DNA from: Acidimicrobiia bacterium
GTDB lineage: Bacteria; Actinomycetota; Acidimicrobiia; Acidimicrobiales; Bin134
Assembly: GCA_009843565.1 (NCBI GenBank)
Contig: VYDF01000193.1
Span: forward strand, 1 to 6,218
Direction of reading: 5' to 3'
DNA length: 6,218 nt
Shown: positions 1-6,215 of the stretch, piece after piece
Layout of the letters: each line of letters opens with the position of its first letter
How positions within the stretch are numbered: position 1 is the first letter of the stretch
Translations under genes and position numbers: made by a program
The notes under the pieces: generated by a model
Databases searched by the model: none
What the model was told of the DNA's origin: nothing
Seen by the model: the letters and a program-made list of their open reading frames with translations, nothing else

Positions 1-176
1 GCCCACTGGGGGAGGGCATCGCTCACCAGCAGACCTGAGGGGCGGTTCAACACCACTCCGGCGGCGCCCTCCTCCTGATGGGCCAGCATCAACACCACGG
101 TCCGCTCGAAGTTCCCGTCGCCGATGAGCGGGGTGGCCACCAACAGCTTCCCGGTGGTGTCAGCCCCCGTATCCAC
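1..176 (-). CDS. AlgH/YqgE (UPF0301, DUF179) family protein, N-terminal part only
   Basis: The gene is cut by the left edge, so only its first 58 codons are visible. Read on the minus strand from a GTG at 176-174, the protein has the family's N-terminal signature: GKLLVATPLIGD, then NFERTVVLMLAH, then GAAGVVLNRPSG, ending near ALPQW. The VVLNRP motif and the following LPQW are characteristic of actinobacterial YqgE/AlgH proteins, which are cytosolic and usually about 190 residues. The biochemical role is not settled; AlgH was named as a regulator of alginate genes in Pseudomonas, but no DNA-binding motif is visible here. The start lies 2 nt after the serC stop (TAG at 181-179). A GGTGGAG ribosome-binding-like sequence sits inside the end of serC, about 11 nt before the GTG, so the gene is probably co-transcribed and translationally linked with serC. 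The family call is secure; the function is open. Confidence 0.88.
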   Translation of the reverse strand, partial: MDTGADTTGKLLVATPLIGDGNFERTVVLMLAHQEEGAAGVVLNRPSGLLVSDALPQW

Positions 177-178
177 TG

Positions 179-1303
179 CTACAGATTCTCCACCACGTAG
201 TCGATGCAGCCGCACAGCGCGGCGATATCCGAGGGGGGAATGGCCGGGAACAGGGCCACCCGTAGCTGATTGCGGCCCAGCGCCCGGTACGACTCCACGT
301 CGACGATCCCATTGGTTCGCAGCACGGTGGCCACCTCGTCGGCCGACACCCCGTCGAAGTCGATGGTGGCCACCACGTGGCTGCGAATAGCAGTGTCAGA
401 CACAAACGGGGTGGTGAAGCTGCGGTTCTCGGCCCAGGTGTAGATGATGTCGGCCGACTGGTCGCAGCGGGTGGCCGCCCACTCCAGCCCCCCGTTCTCG
501 TTGATCCACTCCACCTGGTGAACGGCCAAGAAAATGGTGGCCAGCGCCGGGGTGTTGTAGGTCTCGTCTTTGCGGGAGCTACCGAGGGCAATGGCCAAAT
601 TCAAAAATGGCGGGATCCAGCGGTCGCTCGCCGCGATCTGCTCGATGCGCTCCACCGCGGCGGGCGAGCAGCAGGCCAGCCACAGACCGCCGTCGGCGGC
701 CAGGCACTTCTGGGGGGCGAAGTAGTAGACGTCGGTCTCGGCGGGGTCGAAGCGCAGCCCACCGGCACCTGAGGTGGCGTCCACCAGCACCAGGCCCTCA
801 TCAGCCGGGCGGCGCAGCTCCATCGACACCCCGGTGGAGGTCTCGTTGTGGGTCAGGGCATAGGCGTCCACCGTGGGGTCGGCCACCGCCTCAGGATGGG
901 TGCCCACATCGGAGCTGATGATCACCGGCTCTTGCAGATGGGGGGCGGCGGCCACCCCGGCGGCGAACTTGGACGAGAACGCTCCGAAGCTCAAATGCTG
1001 GCTGCGGGATTCGATCAGGTTGAAGATGGCGGCGTCCCAGAACCCGGTGGTGCCCCCGTTGCCCAGCACCAACTCGTAGCCGTCGGGCAGGGAGAACAGC
1101 TCGGCCACCCCGGTCCTGAGCCGATGGACCACGTCCTTCACGGTGGCCTTGCGGTGGCTGGTGCCGAGGAGATTGTCGGCCACCTCGGCGAGGGCGGCGG
1201 CGGCCTCGGGCCGTACCCGAGAAGGCCCGCTGCCGAAGCGGCCGTCTTCGGGCAACAGGTCGGGAGGGATGGTGATTGCGGGGGTTTGGGCAACACTGCT
1301 CAC
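179..1303 (-). CDS. serC: Phosphoserine aminotransferase (actinobacterial type)
   Basis: This PLP enzyme converts 3-phosphohydroxypyruvate and glutamate to O-phosphoserine and 2-oxoglutarate, the second step of serine synthesis; the same activity often serves pyridoxal phosphate synthesis. From the GTG at 1303 it has 374 residues, close to the length of mycobacterial SerC. Landmarks seen in order are FGSGPSRVR near 23-31, GTSHRKA 47-53, GNGGTTGFWDAA 81-92, HNETSTGV 152-159, VDATSGAGG 174-182 with Asp175 as the likely PLP-pyridine contact, APQK 196-199 with Lys199 as the Schiff-base lysine, YNTPA 249-253, and GRNQLRVALFPAI 343-355 with arginines for substrate carboxylate/phosphate. The frame stays open to another GTG at 1354, which would add 17 unconserved residues. 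I prefer 1303 because family similarity begins near TIPPDLLPEDGRFG and because a TATCGT box sits 8 nt upstream, suggesting a leaderless transcript. The AlgH-like gene follows after 2 nt. Confidence 0.96.
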   Translation of the reverse strand: MSSVAQTPAITIPPDLLPEDGRFGSGPSRVRPEAAAALAEVADNLLGTSHRKATVKDVVHRLRTGVAELFSLPDGYELVLGNGGTTGFWDAAIFNLIESRSQHLSFGAFSSKFAAGVAAAPHLQEPVIISSDVGTHPEAVADPTVDAYALTHNETSTGVSMELRRPADEGLVLVDATSGAGGLRFDPAETDVYYFAPQKCLAADGGLWLACCSPAAVERIEQIAASDRWIPPFLNLAIALGSSRKDETYNTPALATIFLAVHQVEWINENGGLEWAATRCDQSADIIYTWAENRSFTTPFVSDTAIRSHVVATIDFDGVSADEVATVLRTNGIVDVESYRALGRNQLRVALFPAIPPSDIAALCGCIDYVVENL

Positions 1304-1311
1304 GAGGCCCC

Positions 1312-1317
1312 ACGATA
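1312..1317 (-). promoter_or_regulatory. Putative -10 box for serC, leaderless arrangement
   Basis: On the minus strand TATCGT matches the actinobacterial TAnnnT -10 consensus, and its last T is followed by exactly 8 nt before the GTG at 1303. A -10 box normally places transcription start 6-8 nt downstream, so the mRNA would begin at or within 1-2 nt of the start codon. I see no recognisable -35 hexamer 16-19 nt upstream. A G-run (GTGGGG) ends 4 nt before the GTG and is a weaker, too-close alternative as a ribosome-binding site. The same geometry occurs at serA and at the leader ORF, which raises confidence. Confidence 0.5.
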
Positions 1318-1356
1318 CCGACGACAAGCACCTAACCGGCGTTGATCGGCCCACTG

Positions 1357-1375
1357 GAAATTGAACGTCAACTTC
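1357..1375. promoter_or_regulatory. 19-bp inverted repeat in divergent serC/aminotransferase region, candidate operator
   Basis: The sequence GAAATTGAACGTCAACTTC has two 8-nt arms separated by ACG. The reverse complement of the right arm is GAAGTTGA against GAAATTGA on the left, 7 of 8 matching. The TTGA/TCAA core is perfect. It is an AT-richer island in a GC-rich window, lies 27 nt before the aminotransferase ATG, and lies 53 nt before the preferred serC start. Each arm also gives a -35-like hexamer outward (TTGAAC on plus, TTGACG on minus), but no well-placed TAnnnT follows either one. A dimeric repressor or activator site serving both directions is the natural reading. I cannot name the factor; it lacks the GAAC-N4-GTTC form of an actinobacterial LexA box. 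Confidence 0.4.
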
Positions 1376-1402
1376 TCAGCGGCGGTGTGAAAAGCTGCGC
1401 TC

Positions 1403-2584
1403 ATGGCTCGCATATCCCAGCGCATTTCCGCGATTGCCCCCTCGGCCACCCTGGCGGTGGACGCCAAGGCCAAGGCACTGAAGGCCCAAGGGGCGCCGGT
1501 GATCAGCTTTGGCGCAGGCGAGCCCGATTTCCCCACCCCGGCAGCCATCTTGGACGCGGCCCGAGCGGCGGTGGACGACTCCCGCAACCATCGCTATTCC
1601 CCAGCCGGGGGTCTGCCCGAGTTGAGGGAGGCCATCGCAGCCAAGACCTTGCGGGACTCGGGCTATGAGGTGGAGCCGTCGCAGGTGGTGGTGACCAACG
1701 GGGGCAAGCACGCGGTGTACAACGGCTTCGCCGTGTTGCTCGATCCCGGCGACGAAGTGCTGCTGCCTGCGCCCTACTGGACCACCTATCCCGAGGCCAT
1801 CGCCCTGGCCGGCGGTACCAGCGTGGAGGTGCCCACCACCGCCGACGACGGATTCATGGTGACCGTGGAGCAGCTGGAGGCCGCCCGCACCGACCGCACC
1901 AAAGCGCTGGTGTTCGTGTCGCCGTCCAACCCCACCGGGGCGGTGTACCCCCGGGACCGGGTGGAGGCCATCGGCCGGTGGGCCGCCGAGCACGATGTGT
2001 GGGTGATCACCGACGAGATCTACGAGCAGCTGACCTACGACGACAACGAGTTCAGCTCCATGCCAGTGGTGGTGCCCGAGCTGGCCGATCGCTGCCTGGT
2101 GCTCAACGGCGTGGCCAAGACCTACGCCATGACCGGCTGGCGGGTGGGCTGGCTGATCGGCCCTCCCGACGCGGCCTCCGCAGCGGTGAGCCTGCAATCG
2201 CACCAGACATCAAATGTGTCCAACGTGGCCCAGCGGGCCGCGCTGGCCGCGGTGAGCGGGCCGCTGGACGCGGTGGCCGAGATGCGGGCCGCCTTCGACC
2301 GCCGGCGGCGAGCCATGCACAAGATGCTGAACGGGATTGACGGGGTGACTTGTCTGGAGCCCCAGGGGGCGTTCTACGCCTTCCCATCGTTTGAAGGTGT
2401 GCTGGGCCGCCCGGGCGTTCCCGACACCACCGCCGAGCTGGCCGGATGGATCCTGGACGAGGCCCAGGTGGCCATCGTGCCCGGCGAGGCGTTCGCCGGC
2501 CCCGGCTATGCCCGGCTGTCGTTTGCCCTTGGCGACGACGACTTGGGCGAGGGCATCGGCCGCATCGCTGATCTGTTGCAGTGA
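1403..2584 (+). CDS. Class I pyridoxal-phosphate aminotransferase, aspartate (or aspartate/prephenate) aminotransferase type
   Basis: This 393-residue enzyme belongs to the bacterial aspartate aminotransferase branch typified by the Thermus enzyme, as shown by the N-terminal pattern LSxRVxxIxPSxTLAV (here ISQRISAIAPSATLAV). It should transfer the amino group between aspartate and 2-oxoglutarate in the cytosol; some members also aminate prephenate to arogenate. Visible motifs are GAGEPDFPTP 37-46, YSPAGGLPELR 65-75, GGKHAVYN 100-107 (the GGK lysine is shared with acidic-substrate enzymes), PYWTTYPE 124-131, SPSNPTGAVY 173-182, DEIYE 204-208 with Asp204 contacting the PLP ring nitrogen, NGVAKTYAMTGWRVGW 235-250 with Lys239 forming the Schiff base, and ARLSFA 370-375 with Arg371 for the alpha-carboxylate. 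The start is forced: an in-frame TGA lies at 1388-1390 and no alternative start lies between it and the ATG. No Shine-Dalgarno or TAnnnT box precedes it. Its stop overlaps the next start. Substrate choice between aspartate and prephenate is undecided. Confidence 0.93.
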   Translation: MARISQRISAIAPSATLAVDAKAKALKAQGAPVISFGAGEPDFPTPAAILDAARAAVDDSRNHRYSPAGGLPELREAIAAKTLRDSGYEVEPSQVVVTNGGKHAVYNGFAVLLDPGDEVLLPAPYWTTYPEAIALAGGTSVEVPTTADDGFMVTVEQLEAARTDRTKALVFVSPSNPTGAVYPRDRVEAIGRWAAEHDVWVITDEIYEQLTYDDNEFSSMPVVVPELADRCLVLNGVAKTYAMTGWRVGWLIGPPDAASAAVSLQSHQTSNVSNVAQRAALAAVSGPLDAVAEMRAAFDRRRRAMHKMLNGIDGVTCLEPQGAFYAFPSFEGVLGRPGVPDTTAELAGWILDEAQVAIVPGEAFAGPGYARLSFALGDDDLGEGIGRIADLLQ

Positions 2585-4479
2585 CCGACTCCGGAACCTC
2601 ACCCTACGGCAGCTGGCCGTCGCCGATCACGGCGCGGTCGATGGTGGCCGATGCTGCGCTGCCGGTGGGCTTGTGGCACCAGCGAGGCCGGATGTGGTGG
2701 ACCGAGTCGCGACCGGCGGAGTCGGGCCGCAATGCGCTGGTGTGCGACGGCCGCGATCTGTGGGGCGCGGTCTCGGTGCGGACCCGGGTCCACAGCTACG
2801 GCGGGGGAGCGTGGTGGCCCGACGGCGCCGACGGGGTGTACGCCTGCGACGACGCCGACGGCCGCCTGTGGCACATACCGGCGGAGGGAGAGCCCCAGCC
2901 GGTGTCGCCTGAGCCGGCCTTTGCCCACGGCCTGCGCTACGCCGACGGCCGACCCGACGGGGACGGAACGGTCTGCGTGCGGGAGAACCACCAAGCCACC
3001 AGCCAGAGCGGCGGCGAGGAGGCCAACGAGATTGTTCGGCTGAGCGGCGACGGCTCTGGCGAGCCCGAGATCGTGGCCACCGGGGCCGACTTCTACGGCT
3101 GGCCCCGGCCCAGCCCCGATGGCCAGCGGATGGCCTGGGTCCAGTGGAACCACCCCAACATGCCCTGGGACCAAACCGAGCTGTGGGTAGACGGCCAGTG
3201 CGCGGTGTCGGGCATCGGGTCGGTGGTGGAGCCCCAATGGGGACCCGATGGCCGCCTCTATGTAGTGAGCGACCACAAGGGATGGTGGAACCTGTATCGG
3301 CTCGACGGCGCTGATCTCGTCCCCGTGTTCCAGCTCGAAGCCGAGACGCACCGCCCGGCCTGGGTGTTCGACGACCCCAGCTACGCAGTCTGCGACGACA
3401 ACACCATGGCGGTGGCGGCCATGCGGGGGTCGCTGGCCGAGCTGTGGGCGATTCCCCCCGACGGCTCCGAGCCCCGATTGCTCGATCTGCCCTGGACGTC
3501 GTATGCCAGCATCCGCGCTGCTGGATCCCACACCATCTGCGCCATCGTCGCTTCGCCCACCCAGCAGCCCACCGCAGTGCGCATCGACGTGGCCGGCGGA
3601 TCACACGAGGTCATCCGCCCACCCGCTCGGGCGGCGGTCGATCCGGGGTATCTGTCCAATCCCCGCCCCATCAGCTTTCCCACCACCGGGGGAGCGGAGG
3701 CCCACGGGCTGTACTACCCGCCGGCCCATCCCACCGCGAAGGCTCCAGCCGAAGAGAAGCCACCGCTGTTGGTGCTGGGCCACGGCGGGCCCACCGGCGC
3801 CGCTCGCAGCCAGTTACAGCTAGGCATCCAGTACTGGACCAGCCGGGGCATTGCGGTGGTGGACGTGAACTATCGGGGCAGCACCGGCTACGGAACTGCT
3901 TACCGGGAGGCCCTCCAGGGGCTATGGGGCGTCAGCGACGTGGACGACTGCGTGGCCGCGGCCCGCCACCTGGTGAGCACCGGAGAGGTAGACGGCGACC
4001 GGCTCATCATCCGGGGCTCCAGCGCGGGCGGCTATACCACCCTGTGCGCGCTGGCCTTCCACAAGGTGTTCGCCGCGGGGGCCAGCCGCTACGGCATCGC
4101 CGATCTGGCCGCGCTGGCTGTCGACACCCACAAGTTCGAGGCCCGGTACATGGACAGCCTGGTGGGGCTGTACCCCGAGGAAGCCGAGGTGTACGAGGCC
4201 CGCTCGCCCATCCACTTCGTGGACGACTTCGACGCTCCCATGATCGTGCTCCAAGGCTCCGAAGACGTGGTGGTGCCCCCCAACCAAGCCGAGATGATCG
4301 TGGCCGCCCTGGAGCAGCGGTCGATCCCGGTGGCCTACCTCCTGTTCGAGGGAGAACAGCACGGTTTCCGTCAGGCCGACAACATCGTGGCTGCCCTGGA
4401 AGCCGAGCTCTCATTCTTCGCCCAGATCCTGGGATTCAGCCTCGCCGACGACATCCCTTCGGTGGCGATACGCCGCTAG
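2581..4479 (+). CDS. S9 (prolyl oligopeptidase) family serine peptidase
   Basis: The 632-residue protein is a serine peptidase of clan SC, family S9, closest in layout to S9C acylaminoacyl-peptidase/dipeptidyl-peptidase-like enzymes. It starts with PYGSWPSPIT near 8-17 and NALVC/VRTRVHSYGGG near 51-76, typical of this actinobacterial group, followed by a beta-propeller region to about 370 that restricts access to short peptides. The alpha/beta-hydrolase domain follows: oxyanion HGGP 401-404, NYRGSTGYG 430-438, nucleophile elbow GSSAGG 479-484 with Ser481, Asp562 in GSEDVVVP, and His594 in EQHGF. The triad is complete, so an active enzyme is expected. There is no signal peptide or membrane segment, so it should be cytosolic. 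It starts with GTG inside the aminotransferase stop (GTGA, 4-nt overlap) and has no clear ribosome-binding site, which indicates translation by termination-reinitiation and an operon of two. Peptide or acyl-amino-acid turnover is a family-level inference; the exact substrate is unknown. Confidence 0.93.
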   Translation: MTDSGTSPYGSWPSPITARSMVADAALPVGLWHQRGRMWWTESRPAESGRNALVCDGRDLWGAVSVRTRVHSYGGGAWWPDGADGVYACDDADGRLWHIPAEGEPQPVSPEPAFAHGLRYADGRPDGDGTVCVRENHQATSQSGGEEANEIVRLSGDGSGEPEIVATGADFYGWPRPSPDGQRMAWVQWNHPNMPWDQTELWVDGQCAVSGIGSVVEPQWGPDGRLYVVSDHKGWWNLYRLDGADLVPVFQLEAETHRPAWVFDDPSYAVCDDNTMAVAAMRGSLAELWAIPPDGSEPRLLDLPWTSYASIRAAGSHTICAIVASPTQQPTAVRIDVAGGSHEVIRPPARAAVDPGYLSNPRPISFPTTGGAEAHGLYYPPAHPTAKAPAEEKPPLLVLGHGGPTGAARSQLQLGIQYWTSRGIAVVDVNYRGSTGYGTAYREALQGLWGVSDVDDCVAAARHLVSTGEVDGDRLIIRGSSAGGYTTLCALAFHKVFAAGASRYGIADLAALAVDTHKFEARYMDSLVGLYPEEAEVYEARSPIHFVDDFDAPMIVLQGSEDVVVPPNQAEMIVAALEQRSIPVAYLLFEGEQHGFRQADNIVAALEAELSFFAQILGFSLADDIPSVAIRR

Positions 4480-4514
4480 TCGGCAAATTCACTCCGGCAT
4501 CGCATATTGGTCCC

Positions 4515-4527
4515 CGGTGGGTCACCG
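4515..4527. repeat. Short inverted repeat upstream of serA
   Basis: CGGTG and CACCG form a perfect 5-bp inverted repeat around GGT. It lies 9 nt before the putative serA -10 box, where a -35 element or an operator would sit. In RNA it would be a small hairpin from the end of the peptidase transcript, but it is short and the following sequence has only a broken T stretch, so it is a poor terminator. A 5-bp repeat is common by chance in GC-rich DNA. Confidence 0.25.
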
Positions 4528-4536
4528 AGCGCGGTT

Positions 4537-4542
4537 TATTCT
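4537..4542 (+). promoter_or_regulatory. Putative -10 box for serA, leaderless arrangement
   Basis: TATTCT fits the TAnnnT consensus, with 8 nt between its last base and the serA ATG at 4551. Transcription would then start at about 4549-4551, giving a leaderless mRNA. No good -35 is seen at normal spacing; TTGGTC at 4507-4512 is too far (24 nt). The intervening CTGAGGGCCG contains GAGGG only 3 nt from the ATG, which is too close for a standard ribosome-binding site, although it could help if transcripts from upstream read through. Confidence 0.5.
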
Positions 4543-4550
4543 GAGGGCCG

Positions 4551-6128
4551 ATGGCCAAGGTTCTGGTAGCTGAGAAGATTGCTGACATCGGGGTGGCCAA
4601 GCTCCGCCACGCCGGGCACGACGTCGAGGTCAAAACAGGTATGTCTCCCGACGAACTGCTGGAGGCGGTGGCCGGCGTGCATGCACTGATCATCCGGTCG
4701 GCCACCCAGGTGACCGCCGATGTGTTCGACGCAGGCTCCGATCTGGTGATCGTGGGCCGGGCTGGGGTGGGCTTGGACAACGTGGATGTGGACGCCGCCA
4801 CCGATCACGGCGTGCTGGTGGTGAACGACACCTTGTCCAACATCATCTCGGCCGCCGAGCACACCATGGCGCTGATCTTGGCCCAGGCCCGCAACATCCC
4901 CCAGGCCCACTCAGCCCTCGTCGACGGGCGGTGGGAGCGGGGCCGCTGGGAGGGCATAGAGCTGAGCGACAAGACGCTGGGCATCATCGGGCTGGGCCGG
5001 ATCGGGCGGCTGGTGGCCGAGCGGGCGCTGGGCTTTGCCATGCGGGTCATCGCCAGCGACCCGTATGTGTCTGAGGAGGTGGCCCTTCACAGCGTGATGG
5101 CGCTGGTGCCGCTGGAAGAGCTGGTGGCCCAGTCTGACTTCATCACCATCCACGTGGCCCGTACGCCCGAGACCATCGGGCTGATCAACTCCGAGATGCT
5201 CGAGTTGGCCAAGCCCAATCTGCGGATCGTCAACGTGTCGCGCGGCGGCATCGTGGACGAGGCCGACTTGGCCGAGGCGGTGGCTTCGGGGCGCATCGCC
5301 GGGGCGGCTCTTGATGTGTTCGACGGCGAGCCCATCACCGAATCGCCGCTGTTCGACCTCGACTCGGTGGTGGTCACCCCTCATCTGGGGGCCAGCACCG
5401 AAGAGGCCCAGAGCAAGGCGGGCGACGCCATAGCCGAGCAGGTGATGTTGGCGCTGGGCGGGGAGTTCGTGCCCGCGGCGGTGAACGTGCCGGCCAAGAA
5501 CGTTCCCGACGTGCTGCGGCCCTATCTGCCGCTGGCCGAGCAGTTGGGCAAGCTGTTCGGAAGCCTGTGCGAGCGGCTGCCCGAGGTGCTGGAGGTGGAG
5601 CTGATCGGCGACATCGGAAAGCCCGACAACACGGTGGCGGTGATGTCGGCGGTGAAGGGGCTATTGAGCGCGGTGTCCGACATGCAGGTCAGCTATGTGA
5701 ATGCGCTCACCATGGCCCAGGAGCGGGGGATGGAGGTGCGGGGGATCAGCACGCCCACCTCCAAAGACCACGTGAACCTGCTCACCCTGCGCGGTGCGGG
5801 CCACAGCCTGGGCGGGCGGCTGACCGGGGCCCGCCAAGAGCCGGTGCTGGTGCTGGCCGATGACCACGCCATCCACATGCCGCCCGCCGCCCACATGATC
5901 TTGTTGTCCAACGACGACCGCCCCGGTGTGATCGGCGCGGTGGGCACGCTGTTGGGCAACGCTGGCATCAACATCAACGACATGAACGTGGGTCGGGCGC
6001 CCACCGGGGAGGGTGCCTCCATGGTGATCGCCACCCCTCAGCCGGTGCCCAAAGAGGTGGCCGACGCCCTGGTGGCCATCGATGGGGTGCAGTCGGCCCG
6101 TTACTTGGGCTTGGCCCCGGCCGACTAG
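4551..6128 (+). CDS. serA: D-3-phosphoglycerate dehydrogenase, long ACT-domain form
   Basis: This enzyme oxidises 3-phosphoglycerate to 3-phosphohydroxypyruvate with NAD, the committed step of serine synthesis. Its 525 residues match the long type found in mycobacteria (about 528). Order of parts: N-terminal substrate-binding half (1-98, with IIRSATQVT 47-55 and GRAGVGLDNVD 69-79); NAD-binding Rossmann domain with GLGRIG 147-152 and Asp170 for the adenosine ribose; catalytic Arg231 in SRGGIVDE, Glu260 in FDGEP and His278 in TPHLGAST; return to the substrate domain; an intervening (ASB) domain at about 310-440; and an ACT domain at about 447-525. In the ACT domain, NDDRPGVIG and ININD keep an acid before the Arg-Pro-Gly and an Asn474 at places that bind serine in known enzymes, so feedback inhibition by serine is likely. 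ATG 4551 gives the canonical N-terminus (AKVLVAEKI). It has its own putative promoter, and serC lies in the same locus. Confidence 0.97.
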   Translation: MAKVLVAEKIADIGVAKLRHAGHDVEVKTGMSPDELLEAVAGVHALIIRSATQVTADVFDAGSDLVIVGRAGVGLDNVDVDAATDHGVLVVNDTLSNIISAAEHTMALILAQARNIPQAHSALVDGRWERGRWEGIELSDKTLGIIGLGRIGRLVAERALGFAMRVIASDPYVSEEVALHSVMALVPLEELVAQSDFITIHVARTPETIGLINSEMLELAKPNLRIVNVSRGGIVDEADLAEAVASGRIAGAALDVFDGEPITESPLFDLDSVVVTPHLGASTEEAQSKAGDAIAEQVMLALGGEFVPAAVNVPAKNVPDVLRPYLPLAEQLGKLFGSLCERLPEVLEVELIGDIGKPDNTVAVMSAVKGLLSAVSDMQVSYVNALTMAQERGMEVRGISTPTSKDHVNLLTLRGAGHSLGGRLTGARQEPVLVLADDHAIHMPPAAHMILLSNDDRPGVIGAVGTLLGNAGININDMNVGRAPTGEGASMVIATPQPVPKEVADALVAIDGVQSARYLGLAPAD

Positions 6129-6142
6129 CAGCCCCGACATGT

Positions 6143-6172
6143 TTGGTTAACAGCGGTGGCGCCGCGTAGAGT
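6143..6172 (+). promoter_or_regulatory. Putative sigma-70-type promoter for the leucine-rich leader ORF
   Basis: TTGGTT (6143-6148) and TAGAGT (6167-6172) are separated by 18 nt. The -10 matches TAnnnT, and the -35 keeps the TTG core. The ATG at 6180 begins 7 nt after the -10, so the transcript should start at or beside the start codon. The stretch between the serA stop (6126-6128) and this promoter shows no strong terminator; a weak 4-bp GCGG/CCGC stem at 6153-6165 lies inside the spacer. Read-through from serA is therefore possible in addition. Confidence 0.55.
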
Positions 6173-6179
6173 TATACCG

Positions 6180-6215
6180 ATGAGCCGCATCCACACCCAC
6201 CTGCTGCTCTTGTAG
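6180..6215 (+). CDS. Putative leucine attenuator leader peptide, MSRIHTHLLLL
   Basis: This is an 11-codon ORF, complete with a TAG stop at 6213-6215. Its last four codons are leucine (CTG CTG CTC TTG). It starts 51 nt after the serA stop, has no Shine-Dalgarno sequence, and sits 7 nt after a TAnnnT -10 box, so it is probably translated from a leaderless mRNA. Runs of the regulatory amino acid in a tiny ORF are the hallmark of ribosome-mediated attenuation; the enterobacterial leu leader peptide also carries four tandem Leu codons. The codons need at least two or three leucine tRNA isoacceptors, so it would report overall leucine charging. The regulated gene and any attenuator hairpins are outside the window. 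In mycobacteria serA1 is next to leuB, so a leucine biosynthesis gene downstream is the expected target. The ORF is seen directly; the role is inferred. Confidence 0.6.
   Translation: MSRIHTHLLLL

Noticed and set aside
1376..2203. 275-codon minus-strand frame opposite the aminotransferase
   Set aside because: It is His/Gly-rich shadow sequence with no motif. The aminotransferase on the plus strand is complete with all catalytic residues.
2599..3531. Long open frame of 310 codons on the minus strand opposite the S9 peptidase
   Set aside because: It has low-complexity, Arg/Gly/Pro/His-rich composition with no family motif. It mirrors the strong third-position GC bias of the peptidase, whose triad and motifs are intact on the other strand.
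4515..4541. Possible intrinsic terminator between the peptidase gene and serA
   Set aside because: The stem is only 5 bp, and the following sequence is GAGCGCGGTTTATT rather than a U tract directly after the hairpin. It is too weak to call.
3444..4544. 366-codon open frame on the plus strand, overlapping the peptidase in another frame
   Set aside because: It is an Arg/Gly/Pro-rich out-of-frame shadow without recognisable domains. The peptidase frame is continuous through the same region, so no frameshift needs explaining.
5661..6140. 159-codon minus-strand frame opposite the serA ACT domain
   Set aside because: Its composition is typical of an antisense shadow, and it would begin inside the short serA-leader gap with no promoter or ribosome-binding site.
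6153..6165. GCGG/CCGC stem with an internal GGCGCC palindrome after serA
   Set aside because: The stem is 4 bp with a 5-nt loop and no U tract. It falls within the spacer of the putative leader promoter, and such short GC palindromes are expected by chance here.
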